Assembly: GCF_003268675.1 (NCBI RefSeq)
Contig: NZ_CP029378.1
Location: 868,001-932,000 of the forward strand
Source of the DNA: Streptomyces bacillaris
GTDB lineage: Bacteria > Actinomycetota > Actinomycetes > Streptomycetales > Streptomycetaceae
Length of the DNA stretch: 64,000 bases
Direction: 5' to 3'
The notes below the pieces were generated by a model. That model ran no database searches. It saw only the letters and a list, made by a program, of their open reading frames with translations, and was not told where the DNA came from. The position numbers were made by a program, and so were the translations under genes. This document shows, piece by piece, positions 53,963 through 62,796 of the stretch (its first letter is position 1; the number at the start of each line of letters is the position of its first letter).

Positions 53963-55740
53963 TCAGCCGGCCGGGACCACCGGGAGTTCCAGGACGCCGG
54001 TGTCCTCGGGAGCGCTGATCACGGTGACGGGCTTGATGCCCCGGTTGCCGAAGTACGCCGTGTCGCTGGCGGCGATCACGAACTCCAGCCGGTGCCCCTT
54101 CTCGTACCGGTGGACGATGCCGGGCAGCTCCACCGTGAAGGGGCGGGTCACATCGGGGACCCGGACCGGCGAGACGAGCCGGTTCACCAGGGTCCTGGTG
54201 CCGTCGGGGGCGACGTCGTACACCTTGGCGAAGAGGACGAGCTTGTCGGAGGCGTCCCCGCTGTTCTGGACCCGCTCCGCCTTCGGGGAGACGACCTTGA
54301 GGGTGGCCTTCGGGGCGCCGACCACATCGAGGGGTGCGGTGAGCGGGGCGCTGCGCCAGCCGAGGTAGGTGCCCTTGGTGTCGTACGGCTTCGGGTCGGG
54401 CAGTCCGATCAGCGGGGCGATCGAACTCTCCGAATGGCTCGTGGGAACCAGCCAGTTGGTGTACTGGCGGCTGCCCCGGACGACCTTGGAGCGGTTGTCG
54501 ACGAGCTTGCCGTCGCCGGAGAGGTACAGCTGCTGGGAGAGGGCGGGCAACCGGTCGGCGGTGCCGTAACCGCTCTGCCAGGAACGGTAGTAGGCGAACT
54601 CGGGTCCGGTGTCGGTGTCCGTCTTCTTCCGGAGGTACCGGTCGAACCAGGCGAGCACCCGCTGCCCCACGTAACTGCTCTCCAAGTTGCCTTCACTCAG
54701 GTCGAGTTCGCCGGGGACCAGGCCGCCGCTGTGGCCCCAGGACTGCCAGATCATCTTGGCCGGGGTGCCCTGTGCCTTGAGGGTCTCGTAGGTGGCGGTG
54801 GCCTCGTTGAGGTTGAAGAGGCTGTCGGCCTGGCCCTGGACGATGAGGGTGGGCGCCTTGACCCGGTCGAGATAGGAGACGGGTGAGACGCTGCGGGCGT
54901 AGGCGAGCATCGCGTCCGCCTTGTCGGCGGGGTAGCGGCCGGAGTTGAGGAGGCGGATGGTCTCGCAGGCCTGGGCGGCGAAGTGCAGGCAGTCCAGTCG
55001 GTTGAAGCGGGAGGGGTCCAGGCTCGGGTTGAGGAGCGGCTGGCCCTCGCCGATCAGATAGAACCCGTTGGTCCACTGCCACTTGAAGACGCCGGGGGTG
55101 TCGGAGGTGACGCCGGTGCGCGCCCCGGTGTTGTTGGGGGCGAGCGCGTAGCCGAGGTCGTTCCAGGTGATGAGCGGGACGAGGGCGTCGAGACGGGGGT
55201 CGACGGATGCGGTCGCCAGCTGGATGGCGCCGCCGTAGGAGCCGCCGATCATGCCGACGCGCGGGTCGCCCTCGCCGTCCCGCACGACGTAGTCCGCGCG
55301 GGTGCCGTCGTCCGCCGCGCGGGTGCCGCCGAGGAAGTCGAGGAGTCCGCTCGCGGCCTTTCCGTCGATGGCGGGGTCGTCCAGGGTGATCAGGCAGCCG
55401 GACTTGCCGAAGCCGAGGCCGGAGTAGACGAGCCCGACATAGCCCCGGGTGGCGACGGCCCTGCCGATGGCGTCGGTGGAGCCGTCGGACTTGGAGCCGC
55501 CGAAGCCGTTGGTGGCGAGGACGGCGGGGGCGGGGCGGTCCGCGTCGACGCCCGCCGGGCGGTAGAGATCGGCGTCGACCGTGCAGGAGCGGCCGCCCGC
55601 CTGGACGGTGAACTTCAGCGGGGTGACGGTGTACGGGGCGGGCTCGGCGCGGGCCGGGCCGGCGAGGACGAGGGGGCGGCGAGGGCGGCCGCCGCGAGGG
55701 CGACGAGCGGGTTGCGCACGCCGGGAACAGCACCTGACAC
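53963..55740 (-). pseudogene. Secreted S15/CocE-type (X-Pro dipeptidyl-peptidase-like) hydrolase, frameshifted in the signal peptide
   Basis: The GTG at 55740, with GGAGG 5 nt upstream, opens a signal peptide (VRNPLVALAAAALAAP) whose frame ends soon after. The mature protein continues in another frame from LVLAGPARAEPAPYTVTPLKFTV onward. Adding one G to the G5 run at 55672-55676 joins them into 592 residues. The body is an alpha/beta hydrolase: ATNGFGGSKSDGS, GLGFGKSGC, VGMIGGSYGGAIQLA with the nucleophilic Ser, then a C-terminal beta-sandwich X-Pro domain. Without correction only an internal start at 55285 remains and the export signal is lost. Either an inactivated gene or a sequencing error. 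Confidence 0.78.
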
Positions 55741-55765
55741 GTAGACCTCCACACCGAGGACACCC

Positions 55766-55824
55766 TACCGACCGGTTAGTACTGGACCGCGCTCATGCTG
55801 TGACACGTGTCATAGCCGTGTCAA
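55766..55824 (-). promoter_or_regulatory. Promoter region with two operator-like palindromes before the S15 hydrolase gene
   Basis: A minus-strand TTGACA lies at 55819-55824. TGACACGTGTCA (55801-55812) is a perfect 12-bp palindrome within the promoter spacer. TACCGACCGGTTAGTA (55766-55781) is a TetR-type pseudo-palindrome around CCGG. The -10 (CAGCAT) is weak. Repression by a TetR- or GntR-like protein is plausible. Confidence 0.5.
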
Positions 55825-55906
55825 CGCTCAGGACAGCGGCTGTTGACGGACCTTCACATCCAGAGGGCCGCCCGCCGAAGGTGCTCGGGACGGGCCCCGC
55901 ACGTGT

Positions 55907-56866
55907 CTAGAGGAGCGCGGGGACCTCGACGGTCAGCGTGCAACGGCCACCGTCCGCGGGGGCGTCGAGCACGGCCGGCACGCCCAGCGGAACCGTCAGG
56001 GCGGTCGGCCCGTGGCCGAACCCCAGCTCCTCGATCACCGGTATCCCGAGCGGCCCGAGCCGTTCGGCGAGCACCGCGCGGACCTTCTCGTACGGGCCGC
56101 ACTCCTGCCAGGAGCCGCAGATCACGCCGGACAGCCCCGCCAGGGCGCCGGAGCGCAGCAGCCGGGTGAGGATGCCGTCGAGCCGGTAGGGCTCCTCGCC
56201 GGTGTCCTCGATCGCCAGCAGCCCGCCTTGGGCGTCGGGCCGGGCGTGCGGGGTGCCGATGGCCGCGGCGAGGAGGCTGACGCAGCCGCCGTACAGGATG
56301 CCCCGGGCCCGCCCGGGGACGAGGGCGGCGGCCGTGTCCAGGCCGAGGGTGCGGACCTGCTCCGGCTCGAAGAGCGTGGCGCGCAGGTGCTCGCGGGTCG
56401 GCGCGGCCTCGAGGAACCCCTCGGTGGCGACCATCGGGCCGTGCAGGGTGGCGTAGCCGGCGCGCAGCGCGAACGCCTCGTGCAGTGCGGTGATGTCGCT
56501 GTAGCCGACGAACACCTTGGGTCCGGCCGCCCGGATCGCCGCCCAGTCGAGCAGGTCCACCATCCGGTGGGCGCCGTATCCGCCCCGGGCGCAGAAGACG
56601 GCGTCCACGGACGGGTCGCACCAGGCGGCCTGGAGATCGGCCGCCCGGTCCGCGTCGGTCCCGGCGAGATGGTCCAACTCCGGGTGGACATCGTGGACAT
56701 GGGGCATCACGACGGGCTCCAGGCCCCAGTCGCGCAGCACCCCGAGCCCCGCCTCCAGCCGGGCGGCGGGGACGGGGCCGCTGGGGGCGACGACGGCGAC
56801 CCGCGCCCCGGGCCGCAGCCGGGGCGGCCGGGCCAAGGGGGCCGCCGGGGAGGGATGTGCCGTCAC
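55907..56866 (-). CDS. LD-carboxypeptidase (peptidase family S66)
   Basis: 319 residues from GTG 56866, overlapping the preceding stop by 4 bp. RLRPGARVAVVAPSGPVPAARLEAGLGVL opens the fold. The S66 triad is visible: Ser in VFVGYSDITALHEA, Glu in LLAIEDTGEEPYRLDGIL and His in ELGFGHGPTALTVPLGV. FCARGGYGAHRMVDLLDW is the substrate-side loop. The family cleaves the bond between an L-residue and a terminal D-residue in cell-wall muropeptides during recycling, or peptide antibiotics. It is the last gene of a four-gene peptidase operon and has no signal peptide, so it acts in the cytoplasm. Confidence 0.93.
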   Translation of the reverse strand: MTAHPSPAAPLARPPRLRPGARVAVVAPSGPVPAARLEAGLGVLRDWGLEPVVMPHVHDVHPELDHLAGTDADRAADLQAAWCDPSVDAVFCARGGYGAHRMVDLLDWAAIRAAGPKVFVGYSDITALHEAFALRAGYATLHGPMVATEGFLEAAPTREHLRATLFEPEQVRTLGLDTAAALVPGRARGILYGGCVSLLAAAIGTPHARPDAQGGLLAIEDTGEEPYRLDGILTRLLRSGALAGLSGVICGSWQECGPYEKVRAVLAERLGPLGIPVIEELGFGHGPTALTVPLGVPAVLDAPADGGRCTLTVEVPALL

Positions 56867-58878
56867 TTCCTCAGCTCCAGCGGCGGTACATCGCTCCGGT
56901 CGATACCGAACGTCTGTACGTAGAGGGAGAGTTCGGCCTCCAGCGCCCTGATGAGGGTCTCCGCCCGCCGGAATCCGTGCCCCTCCCCCTCGAAGGCGAT
57001 GTAGGCGTGCGGCACGCCCCGCCCTTCGATCGCGGCGAGGAACCGGTCGCACTGGGCGGGTGGGCAGACCAGGTCGTCCAGCCCCTGGAGCAGCAGGAAC
57101 GGGGCGGTGAGCCGGTCGGTGCCGTTGATCGGCGCGCGTTCCCGGTAGCGCTCGGGCACCTCGGCGGCCGGTCCGATCAGCGACTCCAGGTACTGCGACT
57201 CGAAGTCGTGGGTGCCCTCGGTGGACCAGCCGTCCAGGTCCAGGACCGGGAAGAGGATCGTGGCGCAGGCGTAGCGGTCGGTGTTGACGAGCGAGGCGGC
57301 GGCCGTCCAGCCGCCCGCGCTGCCGCCCCGGACCGCGAGCCGCCGGGGGTCGGCGGCACCCTCCGCGACCAGGGCGTCGGCGACGGCCTCGCAGTCCGCC
57401 ACGTCGACGACTCCCCACTGTTCGCGGAGCCGTTCGCGGTAGCGGCGGCCGTAGCCGGTGGAGCCGCCGTAGTTGACGACGGCGACGCCGATGCCGCGCG
57501 AGGTGAAGTAGGCGATCTCCAGGTCGAGGACGAGCGGTGCGTGACCGGTGGGGCCGCCGTGCGCCGCCACGAGGTACGGGGGCAGTTCGCCCTCGGGGCC
57601 GGTCAGTTCGGGGTGGTGCGGCGGGTAGATGTGGGCGTGGATCTCGCGGCCGTCGGAGCCGGTGAACGTCCGGTCCTCCGGCACGGGGAGGTAGGCCGGG
57701 TCGACCGCGTCCTGATGGGCGGAGCCGATGACCCGGGTGCGCCCGGTCGCGGTGTCCAGTTCGACGACCTCGTAGCCGGTGCGCGGGCTCGCCGCGACGC
57801 CGACGACCCGGCTGCCGTGCACGGCGAGGGTGTCGGCCCAGGTGGTCCAGTGGCCGGGCACGTCCGCGAGTTCGCCGGTCTCCGGGTCGAGGATGCCGAG
57901 CCGCTGGGAGCCCCGGCCGTGCAGGACGGCGATCAGCCCGTTCTCCAGCGGGTGGAACCAGCGCAGCCCGATCTTCCACAGCGGACCGCCGAACTCCTCG
58001 CCCCGGGGCGGCAGAAGACGGCTGCTGGGCACCACGCCCCCGGCCACGGCGTCGGGCCGGATGCGCTGGAGCTCCCACCAGTCGGCCAGGTCGGAGACGA
58101 AGAGGAGGCTGCCGTCGCGGTCCCACTCGATCTGGCAGACCGACTCGTCGTCATCGCCCACCAGGGGCCGTACGCCGGTGAATTCACCGCTGTCCGTGAT
58201 CTCCGCGAGCATCACCACCGTGCCGTCCCACGGCATCCGCGGGTGGTCCCAGGCGATCCAGGCGGCACGTCGCCCGTCGTGCGAGACCCGGGGCCCGGTG
58301 ACGAACCGGTCCCGCCCGTCGGAGAGTTCGCGTACGGCGGAGCGGTCGTCGGCGGCCGAGCCGTCCAGCGGTACGGCGGCGATGACGCGGCGTACGTCGG
58401 TGGGCCCGGGGCCGGTGAACTCCTCCAGCACGCACCAGACTTCGCCCTGCCCGCCCCGGTCCAGGCGCACCTGCGGGTCGACCCAGCGCAGCCCGCCGCC
58501 GATGTCCGAGACCGGCGTGAGAGGCCGGGGCGCGTCCGGGCCGTCGGGGGCGTACGCGTACAGCCGCTGGTCCGCGAAGTCGACGAACACCACGAGCGGC
58601 CCGCCCTCCTCGCGCACCGCGCCCGCCCATGGCTGTCCGCCGTACTCGATGACCCGGCTGCGCGGGTTCCACGGGGCGGGCAGCACGGGCTCGGTGGTGC
58701 CGTCCGGGCGGCGGCGCACCAGTGCGCGGCGGCCGCCCTCGGCCGGGCGCGGTTCGGTCCACCACACCTCTTCCCCGACGGTGGAGAGGTGGTCGGGGCG
58801 GCCGTCGTGCGAGGCGGCGAGGGCCGCGTCGATCGGTGACGGCCAGGAACCGTACGGGGCTGCGGGCACGGTGTTCAC
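56863..58878 (-). CDS. Prolyl oligopeptidase-family serine peptidase (S9)
   Basis: 671 residues. The first ~400 residues form a beta-propeller (repeats such as RLYAYAPDGPDAPRPLTPVSDIGGG). The C-terminal catalytic domain has the nucleophile in VRGGSAGGWTAAASLV, Asp in LLLQGLDDLVCPPAQ and His in FEGEGHGFRRAE. It is a cytoplasmic dipeptidyl- or acylaminoacyl-peptidase-type enzyme without a signal peptide. It overlaps the S66 gene by 4 bp and lies 57 bp behind the M20 gene, so it belongs to the same operon. Confidence 0.94.
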   Translation of the reverse strand: MNTVPAAPYGSWPSPIDAALAASHDGRPDHLSTVGEEVWWTEPRPAEGGRRALVRRRPDGTTEPVLPAPWNPRSRVIEYGGQPWAGAVREEGGPLVVFVDFADQRLYAYAPDGPDAPRPLTPVSDIGGGLRWVDPQVRLDRGGQGEVWCVLEEFTGPGPTDVRRVIAAVPLDGSAADDRSAVRELSDGRDRFVTGPRVSHDGRRAAWIAWDHPRMPWDGTVVMLAEITDSGEFTGVRPLVGDDDESVCQIEWDRDGSLLFVSDLADWWELQRIRPDAVAGGVVPSSRLLPPRGEEFGGPLWKIGLRWFHPLENGLIAVLHGRGSQRLGILDPETGELADVPGHWTTWADTLAVHGSRVVGVAASPRTGYEVVELDTATGRTRVIGSAHQDAVDPAYLPVPEDRTFTGSDGREIHAHIYPPHHPELTGPEGELPPYLVAAHGGPTGHAPLVLDLEIAYFTSRGIGVAVVNYGGSTGYGRRYRERLREQWGVVDVADCEAVADALVAEGAADPRRLAVRGGSAGGWTAAASLVNTDRYACATILFPVLDLDGWSTEGTHDFESQYLESLIGPAAEVPERYRERAPINGTDRLTAPFLLLQGLDDLVCPPAQCDRFLAAIEGRGVPHAYIAFEGEGHGFRRAETLIRALEAELSLYVQTFGIDRSDVPPLELRK

Positions 58879-58935
58879 AGTGGAGGTCCCCCCTGGGAGC
58901 GGTCGGACGGTGCGCGGGTATCGGTGCGGTGCTGG

Positions 58936-60279
58936 TCAGGCGGTGCGCAGATAGTGGTCGAGGACGCGGACGCCGAAGTGGAGGGCGTCGACGGGGACGC
59001 GCTCGTCGACGCCGTGGAAGAGCGCCTGGTAGTCGATCCCCGGGGGCAGCTTGAGCGGCGTGAAGCCGTAGCCGGTGATGCCGAGCTTGGCGAACTGCTT
59101 GGCGTCGGTGCCACCGGACATGCAGTACGGCACGGTGTGCGCGCCCGGGTCGAACTTCTCCACGGCGGCGCGGAGTTTGGCGTACGTCGGTGTGTCGACC
59201 GGGGCCAGGAGGGCCTGCTCCCGGTGGTAGAACTCCCAGGAGACGAGGGGGCCGGTGAGCCGGTCCAGGGTCTCGTGGAACTCGTCGTCGCCGCCGGGGA
59301 CCGTGCGCCCGTCGATGAAGGCGGTGGCGTGGCCGGGGATGACGTTGACCTTGTAACCGGCGCCGAGCATCGTCGGGTTGCTGCTGTTGCGGATGGTGTT
59401 CTGGACGAGCGTGGCGGCCGGGCCGAGCTTGGCGAGGAGCTGGGGGACGTCGAAGCCGGGGTCGTCCAGGTCGACGGTGATGCCGTGCAGGGCGGCGATC
59501 TCGGTGATGGCGGCGCGGACGGTCGGGGTGAGGCGGACGGGCCACTCGTGCTCACCGATCCGGGCGACGGCGGCGGCGACGGCGGTCACCGCGTTCTCCC
59601 GGTTGACCTTGGAGCCGTGTCCCGCCCGGCCCTCGGCGGTCAGCTTCAGCCAGCCGGTGCCGCGCTCCCCCGCCGCGATCGGGTAGAGGGAGAGGCCGTG
59701 TCCGGCGTGGAAGGTGAACGCCCCGGACTCGCTGATCCCTTCCGTGCACCCCTCGAAGAGCCCGGCGTGCCGGTCGGCGAGGAAGCCGGAGCCGTCGACG
59801 GCGCTGTCCTCCTCGTCGGCGGTGTAGGCGATGACGATGTCGCGCGGCGGCCGGAACCCTTCGCGGGCCCACCCCCGTACGACAGCGAGGATCATCGCGT
59901 CCATGTTCTTCATGTCGACGGCCCCGCGCCCCCACACCACCCCGTCGCGGACCTCGCCGGAGAACGGGTGGACGGACCAGTCGGCGGGTTCGGCGGGCAC
60001 CACGTCCAGGTGGCCGTGGACCAGCAGCGCGTCGGCGGACGGGTCGGTGCCGGGGATCCGGGCGACGACGTTGGTCCGGCCGGGGGTGCGCTCCAGCAGC
60101 GTCGGCTCGATCCCGGCGTCCGCGAGCCGCTCGGCGACGTACTCGGCGGCCGGGCGCTCCCGGCAGTCCCCGCCGCCCCGGTTGGTGGTGTCGATCCGGA
60201 TCAGCTCGGAGGTGAAGGTCACCACCTCGTCGAGCGCCTGCCGGTCCACGGGGCCGAGCGGGTCGGTGGCCTCAGCCAT
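58936..60279 (-). CDS. M20-family metallopeptidase
   Basis: 447 residues. The M20 dizinc site is complete: LLVHGHLDVVPAEPADW (His and Asp), VIAYTADEEDSAVDGSGFL (Glu pair), ESGAFTFHAG, and the lid/dimerisation domain with RAGHGSKVNRENAV. The late SGGTDAKQFAKLG provides a further His/Asp region. Such enzymes are dipeptidases, deacylases or carboxypeptidases. Its ATG at 60279 overlaps the M55 gene by 8 bp, so translation is coupled. It probably trims products of the M55 and S66 enzymes. Confidence 0.94.
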   Translation of the reverse strand: MAEATDPLGPVDRQALDEVVTFTSELIRIDTTNRGGGDCRERPAAEYVAERLADAGIEPTLLERTPGRTNVVARIPGTDPSADALLVHGHLDVVPAEPADWSVHPFSGEVRDGVVWGRGAVDMKNMDAMILAVVRGWAREGFRPPRDIVIAYTADEEDSAVDGSGFLADRHAGLFEGCTEGISESGAFTFHAGHGLSLYPIAAGERGTGWLKLTAEGRAGHGSKVNRENAVTAVAAAVARIGEHEWPVRLTPTVRAAITEIAALHGITVDLDDPGFDVPQLLAKLGPAATLVQNTIRNSSNPTMLGAGYKVNVIPGHATAFIDGRTVPGGDDEFHETLDRLTGPLVSWEFYHREQALLAPVDTPTYAKLRAAVEKFDPGAHTVPYCMSGGTDAKQFAKLGITGYGFTPLKLPPGIDYQALFHGVDERVPVDALHFGVRVLDHYLRTA

Positions 60280-61105
60280 ACTGTTCCTCCACGGCGGCCG
60301 ACACGATCGTCGTCACCGCCTTGAACGTGCGAATACCTTCGTACATCGTCGCGCTGGTGTAGGCGACGCGCCTCTCGCCGCTGGGCGCCACCCCGGGCAC
60401 CACGGTCGCGGCGGCGGCCAAGTGCTCGGCGTCGAACTCCAGCTCCACGGTGAACGTCCCGCCGGTCACGGGCGCCCGCGGTCCGGCGAGCGCGGTGGCC
60501 TCCCGGGCGGCGGCGCGGATGTCGGCGGCGGTACGGGCGGGGGTGCGGCAGACGGCCGCGTACCGCGACACATAGTCCTTGACGGCCACCTTGCGGGCGC
60601 CGGGGGCGTACCCCGCCGCGTCCACGCAGGTCAGGTCGTCGCCGGTGACGAGGACGACGGGCACGCCGTACTCGGCGGCCACCTGCGCGTTGAGCAGTCC
60701 CTCGCTCGCCCTGGTCCCGTCGAGCCAGACGCCGGTGATGGAGTTGGCGAGGTAGGTGTGGGCGAGGACCCCCTCCGTACCGGCTCCCGTGTGGTAGCCG
60801 ACGAAGGCGACCGCGTCCACGTCCCCGTGCTGGATGCCCTCCACCATGGAGAGCGACTTGTGGCGTCCGGTGAGCATCTGCACCCGGTCGTCCAACTGCT
60901 CCAGCAGGAGGTTCCGCATCGACCAGTGGGCCTCGTTGACGAGCACCTCGTCGGCGCCGCCGTCGAAGAACCCGAGGGCGGCCGCGTTCACGTCGGAGGT
61001 GAACATCGGCCGGCAGCGCTCCCACTGCGGGGTGCCCGGCAGCACGTCGGCCGGCCAGGTCACTCCGGTGGCGCCCTCCATGTCGGCGCTGATGAGGATC
61101 TTCAT
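60272..61105 (-). CDS. M55 D-aminopeptidase-like metallopeptidase (DppA family)
   Basis: 277 residues. MKILISADMEGATGVTW gives the D-x-E metal pair; FVGYHTGAGTEGVLAHTYLANSITGVWLDG, EYGVPVVLVTGDDLTCVDAA and VKDYVSRYAAVCRTP contain the remaining conserved His, Glu and Lys residues of M55. The known member DppA of Bacillus releases D-alanine from D-Ala-containing peptides. As first gene of the operon M55-M20-S9-S66 it points to turnover of D-amino-acid-containing peptides, for example muropeptides. No signal peptide, so cytoplasmic. Confidence 0.93.
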   Translation of the reverse strand: MKILISADMEGATGVTWPADVLPGTPQWERCRPMFTSDVNAAALGFFDGGADEVLVNEAHWSMRNLLLEQLDDRVQMLTGRHKSLSMVEGIQHGDVDAVAFVGYHTGAGTEGVLAHTYLANSITGVWLDGTRASEGLLNAQVAAEYGVPVVLVTGDDLTCVDAAGYAPGARKVAVKDYVSRYAAVCRTPARTAADIRAAAREATALAGPRAPVTGGTFTVELEFDAEHLAAAATVVPGVAPSGERRVAYTSATMYEGIRTFKAVTTIVSAAVEEQYG

Positions 61106-61311
61106 GCCGCCACACCGTACGCCCCGCGAGCGGTGGGGGCCAGGGAGGGTCGGCCCGGGGCGGGTCCGGTCGGCCGAAGCTCCCCCACCGGGTGTCCGGC
61201 GAACACTATGAACGCAAAGCGCACGAGGGTTCTGCCCCGGGCGGCCCGCTTCCTAGCATCCCCGCATCGCGGCGCGTACCGGCGCCGTACGGAGAGCCAG
61301 GAGCGACACCC

Positions 61312-62790
61312 GTGCAGCAGCACCCCACCCCCCGCGTCCCCGCCCGCACCACCGCCCCGCTCTACCGTCGCGGCCGGCGCCGCTCCGCCCTGGTGGCGGC
61401 CCTCCTGGCCACGGCCCTCCTCACCACGGCGGCCCACGCCCCCGCGGTCCGGGCCGACGCCCCCGCCGCCCCCACGGCGGCCGACTGCCCCTCGGCTCTG
61501 GCCGGAAAGGCACGGTGCTACACCGGCCGGGACACGCAGGGGGCGCACTACGCGATCGCCGTCCCCGCCCGCTGGAACGGCTCCCTGGTCGTCCACGCCC
61601 ACGGCGGCCCCGACCTGGGCGAGGCCTCCGATCCGGCCCGCTCCACCGGTGACCTGGAGCGCTGGGCCGTCATGGTGAAGGAGGGGTACGCCTGGGCCGG
61701 TTCCTCCTACCGGCGCGGCGGCTACGGTACGCGGATGGCGGCGGCCGACACCGAGAGCGTGCGCCGGGTCTTCGCCGACCGGTTCGGGACGCCGGGGCGG
61801 ACCTATCTGCACGGCCAGTCCTGGGGCGGCAACGTGGCCGCGAAGGTGGCGGAGACGTACGGCCGGGCACCGGGCGCGTACGACGGGGTGCTGCTGACCA
61901 ACGGGGTGCTGGGCGGCGGGTCGCGCGGCTACGACTACCGGGTCGACCTGCGCGTGGTCTACCAGTACTACTGCGGCAACCACCCGCGCCCCACCGAGCC
62001 GCGGTACCCGCTCTGGCAGGGGCTGCGGCCGGACTCCACGATGACGGTCGCCGGGCTGCGCTCGCGGCTGCGGGAGTGCACCGGGTTCGACACCGAGCCC
62101 GCCGCCAGGACCCCGCTCCAGCAACGCAACCTCGACGACATCCTCGCCGTCACCGGCATCCCGGAACGCGCCCTGGAGTCGCATCTGCGGTTCGCGACCT
62201 TCACCTTCCGCGACATCGTGTCGACCCGGCTGGGCGGCCGCAACCCCTTCTCCAACCGGGGCGTACGGTACGCGGGTTCGCACGACGACCGGGCGTTGAA
62301 CGCGGGCGTGGAGCGGTTCGCGGCCGACCCCTCCGCGCGCCGGGACCTCTCCTTCGACAGCGACCTCACCGGCAAGGTCGCCCTGCCCGTCCTCACCCTG
62401 CACGCGATCGACGACCCGACGGCCTTCGTGGAGCACGAGTCCGCCTACCGGTCCACGCTCCGGGGCGCGGGCCGGGCGCACCTCCTCGTCCAGAGCTTCA
62501 CGCGCGAGAGCGAGCACAGCGGGCTCAGCGACGCCGAGTACGCCACCTCCATCGCCGCCCTGGACCGCTGGGCGCGCACCGGGCACCGGCCCACCCCGCG
62601 CTCGCTGGCCGCCGCGTGCCCGGCCGTCGACCGGGCGTACGGCACGGGCTGCTTCTACGACCCGGCCTTCACCCCGGCCCCGTACGCCTCCCGGGTGCTG
62701 CCCCGGCCGGGCGGGCACCACTGGCCCGCCCTGACCGCCGGGCAGGAGCGGGCGTGGAGCCGGATCGACGGGGTGGGCATCGCACCCTGA
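61312..62790 (+). CDS. Secreted alpha/beta hydrolase
   Basis: 492 residues from GTG 61312 with AGGAG 9 nt upstream. A basic leader and hydrophobic segment (RRRSALVAALLATALLTTAAHAPAVRADAP) form a signal peptide. The catalytic elbow is TYLHGQSWGGNVAAKV (G-x-S-x-G), with an acid in LTLHAIDDPTAFVEHES and a His in a GHRPTPRS or HSGLSD region near the end. Several Cys residues (DCPSALAGKARCYTG, CTGFDTEP, YGTGCFYDPAF) may form disulphides. A TAGCAT near 61254 is a likely -10. It is probably an extracellular esterase or peptidase; the target is not known. Stops 6 bp from the convergent reductase gene. Confidence 0.9.
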   Translation: MQQHPTPRVPARTTAPLYRRGRRRSALVAALLATALLTTAAHAPAVRADAPAAPTAADCPSALAGKARCYTGRDTQGAHYAIAVPARWNGSLVVHAHGGPDLGEASDPARSTGDLERWAVMVKEGYAWAGSSYRRGGYGTRMAAADTESVRRVFADRFGTPGRTYLHGQSWGGNVAAKVAETYGRAPGAYDGVLLTNGVLGGGSRGYDYRVDLRVVYQYYCGNHPRPTEPRYPLWQGLRPDSTMTVAGLRSRLRECTGFDTEPAARTPLQQRNLDDILAVTGIPERALESHLRFATFTFRDIVSTRLGGRNPFSNRGVRYAGSHDDRALNAGVERFAADPSARRDLSFDSDLTGKVALPVLTLHAIDDPTAFVEHESAYRSTLRGAGRAHLLVQSFTRESEHSGLSDAEYATSIAALDRWARTGHRPTPRSLAAACPAVDRAYGTGCFYDPAFTPAPYASRVLPRPGGHHWPALTAGQERAWSRIDGVGIAP

Positions 62791-62796
62791 ACTCCC

